Origin: Lysobacter prati
GTDB lineage: Bacteria > Pseudomonadota > Gammaproteobacteria > Xanthomonadales > Xanthomonadaceae
Direction: 5' to 3'
DNA length: 64,000 bases
NCBI RefSeq assembly: GCF_009765215.1
Contig: NZ_VLNV01000003.1
Coordinates: 310,001 to 374,000, forward strand
A model generated the notes under the pieces. The model worked only from the letters and a program-made list of their open reading frames with translations. It was not told the origin of the DNA and made no database searches. This document shows, in pieces, positions 38,670 to 46,898 of the stretch (positions are counted from its first letter, which is position 1; every line of letters starts with the position of its first letter). The position numbers and the translations under genes are program-made.

Positions 38670-39296
38670 ATGTACATCCGCAGTGACAGCTTCGAGCACC
38701 ACCAGCGCATTCCGGCCGAATTCGCCGCCGGCCAGGCCACGGCCGACGGCTTTGGCTTCGCGCCCAACCGCAATCCGCACCTGGCGTGGGGCGACGCCCC
38801 GGCGGGGACGAAGTCCTTCGTGCTGCTGTGCGTCGATCCGGATGTGCCGACCGAGCCGGAGATGGTCGGCAAGCCCGGCGTGCTGATTCCGTCCGAGCAA
38901 CCGCGCTGCGACTTCGTGCACTGGGCGATGGTCGACATCCCGACCAGCGTCAGCCAGATCGTGGCTGGCAGCTGCAGCGACAGCGTCGTGCCGCACGGCA
39001 AGACCCGTCCGGCCGGTCCGACCGGCGCGCGCCAGGGCATGAACGACTACACCGGCTGGTTCGCCGAGGATGCCTCGCTCGCCGGCGACTGGTTCGGCTA
39101 TGACGGCCCGTTCCCGCCGCCGAACGACCTGCGCCTGCACCGCTATTTCTTCCGCCTGTTCGCGCTCGACATCGACCACCTGCCAGTGCCGGACCGATTC
39201 ACTGCCGCACAGGCGATCAAGGCCATGCACGGACACGTGCTGGACGAAGTGGCGATCTACGGCACCTATTCGCTCAACACCAGCGTCAAGGACTGA
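38670..39296 (+). CDS. YbhB/YbcL-family phosphatidylethanolamine-binding-like protein
   Basis: A 208-residue protein of the PEBP fold. Conserved parts are the opening FEHHQRIPAEFA, NPHLAWGDAPAGTKSFVLLCVDPD, the ligand-pocket DFVHWAMVDIPTSVSQIVAG, GMNDYTGWF and PFPPPNDLRLHRYFFRLFAL. Bacterial members (YbhB, YbcL) are small binding proteins whose ligands are poorly known. AAGGAGGA before the ATG at 38670 is an excellent ribosome site. No export signal is seen, so it is probably cytoplasmic. The next gene follows after 60 bases. Confidence 0.9.
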   Translation: MYIRSDSFEHHQRIPAEFAAGQATADGFGFAPNRNPHLAWGDAPAGTKSFVLLCVDPDVPTEPEMVGKPGVLIPSEQPRCDFVHWAMVDIPTSVSQIVAGSCSDSVVPHGKTRPAGPTGARQGMNDYTGWFAEDASLAGDWFGYDGPFPPPNDLRLHRYFFRLFALDIDHLPVPDRFTAAQAIKAMHGHVLDEVAIYGTYSLNTSVKD

Positions 39297-39356
39297 ACGT
39301 CAGGGACTGACTCCTCGCCCGCCAACGCGGGCACGCCATCGCACAGGGGAGTTGCG

Positions 39357-40433
39357 ATGCAATACCAGGAAAAACTGGAGTCGCTGGTCGAGGCCGTGCA
39401 GAAGTTGTCGCTGGCACGCGACCTCGACAGCGTGGCGACGATCGTGCGCGCCACCGCCCGCACGCTCGCCGGCTCCGACGGCGCCACGCTGGTCCTGCGC
39501 GACGCCGGCCAGTGCTACTACTACGACGAAGACGCGATCTCGCCCTTGTGGAAAGGCCAGCGCTTCCCGCTGAGCCAGTGCATCAGCGGCTGGTGCATGC
39601 TCAACCGCAGCGCAGTGGCCATCGAGGACATCTACGCCGACGAGCGCATCCCCCACGCGGCCTATCGCCCGACGTTCGTGCGCAGCCTGCTGATGACGCC
39701 GATCCGCACGCTCGAACCCATTGGCGCGATCGGCAGCTACTGGGCGCAGCACCACGCGCCCAGCGCGGACGAGACGCACCTGCTGCAGACCCTCGCCAAT
39801 GCCACCTCGGTCGCGCTGGAGAACATCCAGGTGCACGCCGAGCTGGAGCAGCGCGTGCTCGACCGCACCGAGGAACTGGCGCGCACCAACCAGCTGCTGC
39901 GCGAGGAAATGCTCGAACGCGAACGCGCCGAGCGCGAGGTGCGCCTGCTGTCGCTCACCGATGAGCTGACCGGCCTGCACAACCGCCGTGGCTTCCAGGT
40001 ACTGGCGACGCAGGAACTGGAAGTGGTGCGCCGCCTGCACCAGCCCTGCCGGCTGATCTTCATCGACCTCGACGGCCTCAAGCAGGTCAATGACCGCCAT
40101 GGCCATGCCGCCGGCGACGTGATGATCCGGCAGGCAGCGGAACTGCTGCGCTTCGTCTTCAGCGAAGCCGACGTGCTCGCGCGCTGGGGCGGTGATGAGT
40201 TCGCCGTGCTGGCACTGGATGCGCTCGACGAATCGACCGTGCGCCGTCGCGTCGAAACGGGCCTGACGCAGGTGGCGGTATTGCACGCCAACCAGCCCTA
40301 CGCACTGGCCCTGAGTGTCGGTGTGATCGACCCGGCCGACACGCCCGGCGCAACCCTGTCCGAACTGCTGGTCCAGGCCGACGCCGCGATGTACGCAATC
40401 AAGGCCGGCAAGCCATCGCGCGTGCCGGCCTGA
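39357..40433 (+). CDS. GAF-GGDEF diguanylate cyclase
   Basis: Makes the second messenger cyclic di-GMP from GTP. The 358 residues comprise a GAF sensor domain (about residues 15-160), a coiled-coil connector (RVLDRTEELARTNQLLREEMLERERAEREV, 165-195) and a GGDEF domain with DELTGLHNRRGF, IFIDLDGLKQVNDRHGHAAGD and an intact RWGGDEFAVLAL active site. It has no membrane segment, so it senses a cytoplasmic ligand. The inhibitory RxxD site is not evident. A clear ribosome site (CAGGGGAG) precedes the ATG. Its c-di-GMP may affect biofilm or exopolysaccharide output, but no local target is shown. Confidence 0.93.
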   Translation: MQYQEKLESLVEAVQKLSLARDLDSVATIVRATARTLAGSDGATLVLRDAGQCYYYDEDAISPLWKGQRFPLSQCISGWCMLNRSAVAIEDIYADERIPHAAYRPTFVRSLLMTPIRTLEPIGAIGSYWAQHHAPSADETHLLQTLANATSVALENIQVHAELEQRVLDRTEELARTNQLLREEMLERERAEREVRLLSLTDELTGLHNRRGFQVLATQELEVVRRLHQPCRLIFIDLDGLKQVNDRHGHAAGDVMIRQAAELLRFVFSEADVLARWGGDEFAVLALDALDESTVRRRVETGLTQVAVLHANQPYALALSVGVIDPADTPGATLSELLVQADAAMYAIKAGKPSRVPA

Positions 40434-40446
40434 GTCGCGCTGGGCC

Positions 40447-41283
40447 TTACCTGGCCTTTGACTTTGCGACGTCCTCCGACTCGACCACCATGTCGAGCAC
40501 GTAGGCGATCGAGGAGCCATCTGCTGGCGGGTTCTTGACCGTGAAGCGCTTCACCCGCACGACATTGCGGATGCCGGCCGTGTGATCGAAGCCCTCGATG
40601 TCCTGGTACAGCGGCTGCCAGTCGCCAGGCGTGCCGGTCTTGATGCCGCGCTCGTCATAGTGGATTTCGCGCACCTGCAGGCACTGCTTGTTCGGGATCA
40701 GCGGGTGGTTGCAGGGCTTGGCCTGGGCAGCGACTTCGAGGAACACGGTCTCGCCCGGTCCGCCGTAACGCGTCTCGGCGGTGGCTTCGCCGCGGAACGT
40801 CAGCACATCGCCGTCGGCGGAGGTCAGCGTCAGTCGAGGTTCGGCGCCGCCGCTCAGCGCGATCGTCTGCGGCGCCTCCAGGCGCTTGCCGATGGCCTGG
40901 TCGAGTGCCATCAGCTTCGGGTCGGGGCAGGCCATCAGCGTCGCGGCCATTCGCGCAACCTGCAGGCGGTCACCGGCAATCGTGTAGCCACCGCCCATGC
41001 GATTGCAGGCGTTGCCGACGCTGACGCGACCGTCGCGGAAATCGAGTTGCAATGGCTTGTCGGCGCGGGCGAACAACGCCTCGATGCGCTGGCCCTTGGC
41101 ATCGACCGCCTGCTCGAGCCGCCAGTGCTGGCTGGCGAGCGCGGTTTCGTCGATCGACGCAGTGGGCGCGCTGGTCGCCGCCGCGGCCGGCGCGGCGGAA
41201 GGCGTGGGTGCCTCCGCAGGCGCCGGCGCCTTGGCGCAGGCGGCGAGGGCCAGGGGAAGGGCAAGCAACATCAGTCGGTTCAT
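40447..41283 (-). CDS. META and DUF4377 domain lipoprotein
   Basis: A 278-residue envelope lipoprotein with the lipobox LAAC near residue 16, followed by an Ala/Pro linker. A META domain (HslJ-like; SVGNACNRMGGGY, MAATLMACPDP) covers about residues 55-165, and a DUF4377 domain (LQVREIHYDERG, WQPLYQDIEGFDHTAG) covers the rest. META domains occur in heat-induced and motility-related envelope proteins; the biochemical role is unknown. GGAGA before the ATG at 41283 fixes the start over an in-frame ATG at 41307. Confidence 0.87.
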   Translation of the reverse strand: MNRLMLLALPLALAACAKAPAPAEAPTPSAAPAAAATSAPTASIDETALASQHWRLEQAVDAKGQRIEALFARADKPLQLDFRDGRVSVGNACNRMGGGYTIAGDRLQVARMAATLMACPDPKLMALDQAIGKRLEAPQTIALSGGAEPRLTLTSADGDVLTFRGEATAETRYGGPGETVFLEVAAQAKPCNHPLIPNKQCLQVREIHYDERGIKTGTPGDWQPLYQDIEGFDHTAGIRNVVRVKRFTVKNPPADGSSIAYVLDMVVESEDVAKSKAR

Positions 41284-41367
41284 TGCGGTCTCCATTGCGG
41301 GTGCCAATGGAAACGCAACACGACCTAAAACGGGGTGAAGGTGCGCCGATGCGCGCTAAATGCCGAT

Positions 41368-42222
41368 TCAGGTACCGGTCGGCACCAGCAACAGCAGCGC
41401 TGCGCCCAGCACGAAGCGATAGATCGCGAACGCGGTGAAGCGATGGCTCTGGATGTAGTGCAGCAACCACTTCACCGCCACGAATGCGGTGATCGCCGAG
41501 GCAACGAAGGCCACCGCCAGCGCGGTCCAGTCCTCGTTCGCGGCTTCGCCGTTGCCAATCACGTGCATCAGTTCGTACGCGGTCGCCGCGAACATGGTCG
41601 GGATGCCGACCAGGAACGCGAACTCGGTGGCCGCAGCGCGCGAAGTCGTACCGGCCAGCAGCGCGACGAAGATCGTCGCCGCCGAGCGCGAGGTCCCCGG
41701 GAACACGCCGGCCACGACCTGGGCGATGCCGACCAGGATCGCCACCGTCCAGGTGATGGCGGCGCGCTCGCCGAGCTTGGCGGCGCGCTTGGCGGCGAAA
41801 TGTTCGGCCGCGATCATCCACACGCCGCCGAGCACCAGCGCCCACGCGATCGGCGTCACCTGGTCGGGCAGTTCGAAGCCGAGCTTCTTGACCACCAGGC
41901 CCAGCACCGCGGTCACGCCGAACGCGGCGGCCAGCTTGAAGGCGTAGTCGCGCGCCTGCGCCGGGGTCAGCGCCGTGCCGGCCGGGCTGTGCTCGGCACT
42001 GGCGCGGCGGCCGATGAAGCCCATCGCCAGGTCCCACAGGCGTTGCCGGTAGATCAGCACCACCGCGAGGATCGCGCCGGCCTGGATCGAGATGTTGAAC
42101 AGATCGCTGCGGTGGCCGAGCCAGCGTTCGGCAATCAGCAGGTGGCCGGTGCTGGAGATCGGCAGGAACTCGGTGATGCCTTCGATGATGCCGAGCAGCA
42201 GTGCGGCGAACAGGTCAGTCAT
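41368..42222 (-). CDS. uppP: Undecaprenyl-diphosphatase
   Basis: Inner-membrane enzyme (also called BacA) that dephosphorylates undecaprenyl pyrophosphate, recycling the lipid carrier for peptidoglycan and polysaccharides; it gives low-level bacitracin resistance. The 284 residues hold about eight hydrophobic segments and both conserved active-site stretches: GIIEGITEFLPISSTGHLLI at the N-terminus and GVFPGTSRSAATIF near residue 170. It is transcribed away from glnA, so the two share the 42223-42479 control region, which contains NtrC and sigma-54 sites for glnA. Confidence 0.96.
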   Translation of the reverse strand: MTDLFAALLLGIIEGITEFLPISSTGHLLIAERWLGHRSDLFNISIQAGAILAVVLIYRQRLWDLAMGFIGRRASAEHSPAGTALTPAQARDYAFKLAAAFGVTAVLGLVVKKLGFELPDQVTPIAWALVLGGVWMIAAEHFAAKRAAKLGERAAITWTVAILVGIAQVVAGVFPGTSRSAATIFVALLAGTTSRAAATEFAFLVGIPTMFAATAYELMHVIGNGEAANEDWTALAVAFVASAITAFVAVKWLLHYIQSHRFTAFAIYRFVLGAALLLLVPTGT

Positions 42223-42286
42223 GCAATGGGCCGGTCAGAGGTTGGAGGCTGGGCGCGCGGACGCGGCAGCATACCGGATCGGCGTT

Positions 42287-42303
42287 TGCACCTTGCTGAA
42301 GCA
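42287..42303. promoter_or_regulatory. glnA: Weak second NtrC-like site
   Basis: TGCACCTTGCTGAAGCA matches the TGCACCA-N3-TGGTGCA pattern with three changes. It lies upstream of the strong NtrC site and could be bound cooperatively. Confidence 0.4.
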
Positions 42304-42318
42304 TCCACCCTCAAAAAC

Positions 42319-42333
42319 GCACCAAGATGGTGC
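42319..42333. promoter_or_regulatory. glnA: NtrC-binding site
   Basis: GCACCAAGATGGTGC matches the enterobacterial NtrC enhancer pattern GCACCA-N3-TGGTGC exactly. It lies about 75 bases upstream of the sigma-54 promoter, a normal enhancer distance. Confidence 0.85.
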
Positions 42334-42394
42334 TCCGCGTTCCGGGGTCCGGATGCGTCGCCTGTAAAATCAGTAAGTTACGGGTGGCCAGAAC

Positions 42395-42412
42395 TTGGCA
42401 CGTTCATTGCTT
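42395..42412 (+). promoter_or_regulatory. glnA: Sigma-54 promoter of glnA
   Basis: TTGGCACGTTCATTGCTT has the -24 GG and -12 GC separated as required and matches the TGGCACG-N4-TTGCW consensus. Transcription should start near 42422, giving a leader of about 58 bases. Confidence 0.9.
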
Positions 42413-42479
42413 CGTAATAGACAAGTGCGGCCCAAGCGGCCGGCTTTTCCAACTTGCCATCCCCTGTCCCGGAGTACCC

Positions 42480-43889
42480 ATGTCGCTCGAACACGTAGAA
42501 AAGCTGATCAAGGACCACAAGGTCGAATTCGTTGACCTGCGCTTCGTCGACATGCGCGGCGTGCAGCACCACGTGACGTTCCCCAAGTCGATCGTCGAGC
42601 CGGCGCTGTTCGAAGACGGCAAGATGTTCGACGGCTCCTCGATCAGCGGCTGGAAGGGCATCAACGAGTCCGACATGGTGCTCCTGCCCGACGCCAGCAC
42701 CGCGTTCCTGGACCCGTTCACCGCCGACCCGACGCTGGTGCTGACCTGCGACATCCTCGACCCGGCGACCATGCAGGCCTATTCGCGCGATCCGCGCGGC
42801 GTCGCCAAGCGTGCAGAAGCCTTCCTCAAGTCCAGCGGCATCGCCGACCAGGCCTTCTTCGGCCCGGAGCCGGAATTCTTCATCTTCGATTCGGTCCGCT
42901 TCGCCAATGAAATGGGCCACACCTTCTTCCACATCGACTCGGAAGAAGCGCACTGGAACTCCGGCCGCGAGTACGACGGTGGCAACACCGGCTACCGCCC
43001 GATGGTGAAGGGCGGCTACTTCCCGGTTGCACCGCTCGACTCGCTGCACGACCTGCGCGCCGAGATGTGCAAGACCCTGGAACTGGTCGGCATGGAAGTG
43101 GAAGTGCACCACCACGAAGTCGCCAACGCCGGCCAGTGCGAGATCGGCACCAAGTTCAACTCGCTGGTGAAGAAGGCCGACGAGCTGATGACGATGAAGT
43201 ACGTCATCAAGAACGTCGCCCACCGCAACGGCAAGACCGCGACCTTCATGCCCAAGCCCATCGTCGGCGACAACGGCAGCGGCATGCACGTGCACCAGTC
43301 GCTGGCCAAGGGCGGCGTCAACCTGTTCACCGGTGACGGCTACGGCGGCCTGTCGCAGATGGCGCTGTGGTACATCGGCGGCATCTTCAAGCACGCCCGC
43401 GCGCTCAACGCCTTCACCAACTCGGGCACCAACAGCTACAAGCGCCTGGTGCCGGGCTACGAAGCGCCGGTGATGCTGGCCTACTCGGCCCGCAACCGCT
43501 CGGCCAGCTGCCGCATTCCGTTCGTGGCCAACCCGAAGGCACGCCGCATCGAGATCCGTTTCCCGGATCCGATCCAGTCGGGCTACCTGACCTTCGCCGC
43601 GCTGATGATGGCCGGCCTGGACGGCATCAAGAACCAGATCGACCCGGGCGCTCCGAGCGACAAGGACCTGTACGACCTGCCGCCGGAAGAAGAGAAGAAC
43701 ATCCCGACCGTGTGCCACAGCCTCGACCAGGCGCTGGAAGCACTCGACAAGGATCGCGACTTCCTCAAGGCCGGCGGCGTGTTCACCGACGACTTCATCG
43801 ACGGCTACATCGCGCTGAAGATGCAGGAAGTGACGCGCTTCCGCGCGGCCACGCACCCGCTCGAATACCAGATGTACTACACCGTCTGA
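42480..43889 (+). CDS. glnA: Glutamine synthetase type I
   Basis: Makes glutamine from glutamate, ammonia and ATP. The 469 residues are normal for the dodecameric GSI-beta type. Visible sites are [28 protein letters not shown] (metal-binding Glu), [10 protein letters not shown], the ATP/glutamate region [20 protein letters not shown] and the adenylylation loop with Tyr in [10 protein letters not shown], so activity is probably controlled by GlnE. GGAG precedes the ATG at 42480. Transcription is under a sigma-54 promoter with an NtrC site. The downstream torF-glnK-amtB genes belong to the same nitrogen response. Confidence 0.98.
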   Translation: MSLEHVEKLIKDHKVEFVDLRFVDMRGVQHHVTFPKSIVEPALFEDGKMFDGSSISGWKGINESDMVLLPDASTAFLDPFTADPTLVLTCDILDPATMQAYSRDPRGVAKRAEAFLKSSGIADQAFFGPEPEFFIFDSVRFANEMGHTFFHIDSEEAHWNSGREYDGGNTGYRPMVKGGYFPVAPLDSLHDLRAEMCKTLELVGMEVEVHHHEVANAGQCEIGTKFNSLVKKADELMTMKYVIKNVAHRNGKTATFMPKPIVGDNGSGMHVHQSLAKGGVNLFTGDGYGGLSQMALWYIGGIFKHARALNAFTNSGTNSYKRLVPGYEAPVMLAYSARNRSASCRIPFVANPKARRIEIRFPDPIQSGYLTFAALMMAGLDGIKNQIDPGAPSDKDLYDLPPEEEKNIPTVCHSLDQALEALDKDRDFLKAGGVFTDDFIDGYIALKMQEVTRFRAATHPLEYQMYYTV

Positions 43890-43900
43890 CGCGACACGCT

Positions 43901-43926
43901 CCCTCCCCTGCACCTGCAGGGGAGGG
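43901..43926. terminator. Terminator hairpin after glnA
   Basis: A perfect 12-bp inverted repeat (CCCTCCCCTGCA / TGCAGGGGAGGG) around CC, twelve bases after the stop codon. It lacks a T run and may allow partial read-through into torF. Confidence 0.7.
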
Positions 43927-44096
43927 CTGCTCGACCGTTTCAACCAAATCCACGAGGTAAACCGAATCGACGGGCTGCGCCCGCCGCAAGGCGAAGTGCT
44001 TCCCAGTGATGGCGCGGAAGACGACACCAACGTCCGCGTTGCAAGAGCACGAAGCAATGACCGGGGAGGGGCCACCGCTTATGAGGAGCCTGCGTC

Positions 44097-44855
44097 ATGT
44101 CGTCTCGAACCACTGCAAGCAAGACCTGCGCTGCAACCATCATTTCCATCGCGCTCGTGGGCATGGGGATGGCCAACGCACACGCCGGCACGTCCGGCTC
44201 ACTGGCATTGACCAGTGATTATCTTTTCCGCGGCATCTCGCAGAACAACCAGGAACCGGCCCTGCAGGGTGGCATCGAATATGCCGCCGACAGTGGCTTC
44301 TACGTTGGCAGCTGGGGCAGCAACGTCAGCTGGCTGTCCGACACCAACGTCTCTCCAGATTCGATCTCCAACAGCGTCGAGCTCGACTTCTACGGTGGCT
44401 ACCGTGGCAAGTTCGGCGAGAGCGTGGGCTTCGATGTCGGCGCGTTGTACTACTGGTATCCCGGCGACTATCCCTCGGGCTTCAACAGCCCCGACACCGG
44501 CGAGCTCTATTTCGGCATCAGCGCCGGCGTGTTCGCCGCCAAGTACTCCTACGCCCTGACCGATCTGTTCGGCTACGCCGATTCCGATGGCAGCGGCTAT
44601 CTCGACGCCGCGGTCAACTGGGAGTTCGTCCCGACCTGGACGCTCAACGCCCATGCCGGCAAGCAGTGGATCGAGAACAACGAGGACTTTGAGTACGTCG
44701 ACTGGAAGCTTGGCGTCACCAAGTCCTTCGACGGCGGCTTCGCCATCGCCCTGGCTTACCTGGACACCGATGCAGAGGAAGCGCTCTACACCAACCGTTT
44801 CGGCAACTTCCTCGGCGAAGACACCGTGGTGCTGACCCTGACGAAGACCTTCTGA
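44097..44855 (+). CDS. TorF-family putative porin
   Basis: A 252-residue outer-membrane beta-barrel with a signal peptide ending near NAHAGT (residue 30). The opening SLALTSDYLFRGISQNNQEPALQGGIEY is the signature of the TorF family (TIGR02001), followed by many alternating aromatic strands and a C-terminal LTLTKTF with the barrel-assembly Phe. Such porins often sit beside glnK-amtB, so a role in passage of ammonium or small nitrogen compounds is plausible. GAGGAG eight bases before the ATG supports the start. It ends 60 bases before glnK and is probably co-transcribed with it. Confidence 0.88.
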   Translation: MSSRTTASKTCAATIISIALVGMGMANAHAGTSGSLALTSDYLFRGISQNNQEPALQGGIEYAADSGFYVGSWGSNVSWLSDTNVSPDSISNSVELDFYGGYRGKFGESVGFDVGALYYWYPGDYPSGFNSPDTGELYFGISAGVFAAKYSYALTDLFGYADSDGSGYLDAAVNWEFVPTWTLNAHAGKQWIENNEDFEYVDWKLGVTKSFDGGFAIALAYLDTDAEEALYTNRFGNFLGEDTVVLTLTKTF

Positions 44856-44915
44856 CGGGCACTCACCGGCGATGACCCATCCCAGACGAGCCATCCAAAC
44901 CCACGGAGCTGCGAG

Positions 44916-45254
44916 ATGAAACTGATCACCGCGATCATCCGGCCGTTCAAGCTCGACGAGGTGCGCGAAGCGCTCACCGAAGTCGGCGTGTCCGGCATCA
45001 CCGTCACCGAAGTAAAGGGATTCGGCCGGCAAAAGGGCCACACCGAGCTCTATCGCGGCGCCGAGTACGTCGTCGACTTCCTGCCCAAGCTCAAGGTCGA
45101 ATGCGCGGTCGCCGAGTCGGTGCTCGAGGCGGCCCTGGAAGCCCTGCAGACCGCCGCGCGCACCGGCAAGGTAGGTGACGGCAAGATTTTTGTTCAAGCG
45201 CTCGAGCACACGGTGCGCATCCGCACCGGCGAGCTCGATGACGATGCGTTGTGA
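44916..45254 (+). CDS. glnK: Nitrogen regulatory protein P-II
   Basis: A small trimeric signal protein of 112 residues that reads glutamine (by uridylylation) and 2-oxoglutarate/ATP/ADP, and plugs the AmtB channel. The uridylylation site Tyr51 lies in TELYRGAEYVVDF on the T-loop; KGFGRQKGH and the C-terminal TGKVGDGKIFV are the ATP-binding parts. Its position directly before amtB is the conserved glnK-amtB pairing, which argues for GlnK instead of GlnB. The amtB frame begins ten bases after its stop. Confidence 0.96.
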   Translation: MKLITAIIRPFKLDEVREALTEVGVSGITVTEVKGFGRQKGHTELYRGAEYVVDFLPKLKVECAVAESVLEAALEALQTAARTGKVGDGKIFVQALEHTVRIRTGELDDDAL

Positions 45255-45263
45255 GGGGGCGCC

Positions 45264-46853
45264 ATGAACCTCGAGACCTCCCACCACTTTCCGGAGCCGT
45301 CATCCCCGCGCAGGCGGGGACCCAGCGACTCTGCTTCGCTTGATATCGCTTCCACGGGGAACGCCGACGTGACACACGCAACGACACTGGGTTCCCGCCT
45401 TCGCGGGAATGACGATGCCCACGCACGCGAGCAGAGTCGGATGGTCGACGCCTTCCGCCAGCCACGTCTGCTGGCCGCTATGGCGATGCTGGCTCTGCCC
45501 GGCATGGCTTTCGCACAGGACGCCGCCGCCGCGGCCGCACCAGTAGCCAACAAGGGCGACGTCGCCTGGCTGCTGGTGTGTTCGGCACTGGTGATCTTCA
45601 TGACCCTGCCAGGACTGGCGCTGTTCTACGGCGGCCTGGTGCGCAGCAAGAACGTCCTGTCAGTGCTGATGCAGTGCATGCTCGTGTTCTCGCTGGTCGC
45701 GGTGCTGTGGGCGCTGTACGGCTACTCGCTGGCGTTCACCACGGGCAATGCCTTCATCGGTGGCGGTGACCGGCTGCTCGCCAAGGGCCTGACCGCGACC
45801 GCGATGGGAGCGACCTTCACCAAGGGCGTGTACATCCCGGAGCTGGTGTTCTTCGTGTTCCAGGGCGCGTTCGCCTGCATCACCTGCGCGCTGATCGTCG
45901 GTGCGTTCGCCGAGCGGGTGAAGTTCGCCGGCGTGATGCTGTTCACCGTGATCTGGTTCACCTTCGCCTACACGCCGATGGCGCACATGGTGTGGTTCTT
46001 CCCGGGCCCGGATGCGTTCACCGGCAACGATGTCGTGCCGGGCGTGCTCGCCCAGTCCGGCTTCCTGTTTGCCAAGGGCGCGCTGGACTTCGCCGGCGGC
46101 ACGGTGGTGCACATCAACGCCGCAGTCGCTGGCCTGGTGGGCTCGTACGTGATCGGCAAGCGGGTCGGCTACGGGCGTGAGGCGATCAAGCCGCACAACC
46201 TGACCCAGACCATGGTCGGCGCCTCGATCCTGTGGGTGGGCTGGTTCGGCTTCAACGCAGGTTCCGCGCTGGAAGCCAACGCGGTTGCCGCGCAGGCCTT
46301 CGTCAACACCTTCCTCGCCACCGCAGCGGCGGTGCTGGGCTGGACCGCGGTGGAGTGGATCAGCAAGGGCAAGCCTTCGATGCTGGGTGCGGCGTCGGGT
46401 GCGGTGGCCGGTCTGGTTGCGATCACGCCGGCGGCGGGCTTCGTCGGCATCTGCGGCGCGATGATCATCGGCGCGCTCGCCGGTGCGGTGTGCTTGTGGG
46501 GCGTGAACGGACTCAAGCGCCTGCTCGGTGCCGACGACGCACTGGACGTGTTCGGCGTGCACGGCATCGGCGGCATCCTCGGTGCGCTGCTCACGGGCGT
46601 GTTCGCCGCGCCTTCGCTCGGCGGTTCGGGCATCTGGGACTACGTCACCGAGACCGCGTTGCCGGAGTACTCGATCGCCTCGCAGGTGTGGATCCAGCTG
46701 CAGGGCGTGCTGGTGACCGTGGTGCTGTCGGGCGTGGTCGCGCTGGTGGCCTTCCTGGTCGTGAAGTACACGGTCGGCCTGCGCGTGTCGGAAGAGTCCG
46801 AGCGCGAAGGTCTCGACATCACCTCGCACGGCGAAACGGCGTACGAGAACTGA
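45264..46853 (+). CDS. amtB: Ammonium transporter
   Basis: Inner-membrane ammonium channel with about eleven transmembrane helices after a signal peptide. Characteristic segments are LPGLALFYGGLVRSKN, FAYTPMAHMVWF, GALDFAGGTVVHINAAVAGLVG and FGVHGIGGILGALLTG. The frame opens at an ATG with GAGGGGG upstream at 45264, but the first ~58 residues are largely translated REP repeat. The canonical start of the signal peptide (MVDAFRQPRLLAAMAMLALPGMAFAQ) is the ATG at 45441, which would give 470 residues. Which start is used is unclear. Confidence 0.93.
   Translation: MNLETSHHFPEPSSPRRRGPSDSASLDIASTGNADVTHATTLGSRLRGNDDAHAREQSRMVDAFRQPRLLAAMAMLALPGMAFAQDAAAAAAPVANKGDVAWLLVCSALVIFMTLPGLALFYGGLVRSKNVLSVLMQCMLVFSLVAVLWALYGYSLAFTTGNAFIGGGDRLLAKGLTATAMGATFTKGVYIPELVFFVFQGAFACITCALIVGAFAERVKFAGVMLFTVIWFTFAYTPMAHMVWFFPGPDAFTGNDVVPGVLAQSGFLFAKGALDFAGGTVVHINAAVAGLVGSYVIGKRVGYGREAIKPHNLTQTMVGASILWVGWFGFNAGSALEANAVAAQAFVNTFLATAAAVLGWTAVEWISKGKPSMLGAASGAVAGLVAITPAAGFVGICGAMIIGALAGAVCLWGVNGLKRLLGADDALDVFGVHGIGGILGALLTGVFAAPSLGGSGIWDYVTETALPEYSIASQVWIQLQGVLVTVVLSGVVALVAFLVVKYTVGLRVSEESEREGLDITSHGETAYEN
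45299..45414. repeat. REP-like doublet at the 5' end of amtB
   Basis: Two copies of the repeat in opposite orientation: TCATCCCCGCGCAGGCGGGGA (45300-45320) and TTCCCGCCTTCGCGGGAAT (45392-45410) with their CTGGG/CCCAG flanks, 116 bp overall. It resembles a BIME. It lies inside the open frame that begins at 45264. Confidence 0.85.
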
Positions 46854-46864
46854 TACTGGAGCCC

Positions 46865-46884
46865 CTCTCCCGGCAACGGGAGAG
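46865..46884. terminator. Bidirectional terminator hairpin
   Basis: CTCTCCCG-GCAA-CGGGAGAG, a perfect 8-bp stem with a GNRA loop, lies between amtB and the convergent permease gene. Confidence 0.7.
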
Positions 46885-46898
46885 CGGCCTCGACAGGC

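Noticed and set aside
45299-45414. Repeats considered as a CRISPR or attachment site
   Set aside because: Only two inverted copies, no regular spacing and no spacers; the same unit recurs singly elsewhere as a REP-like element.
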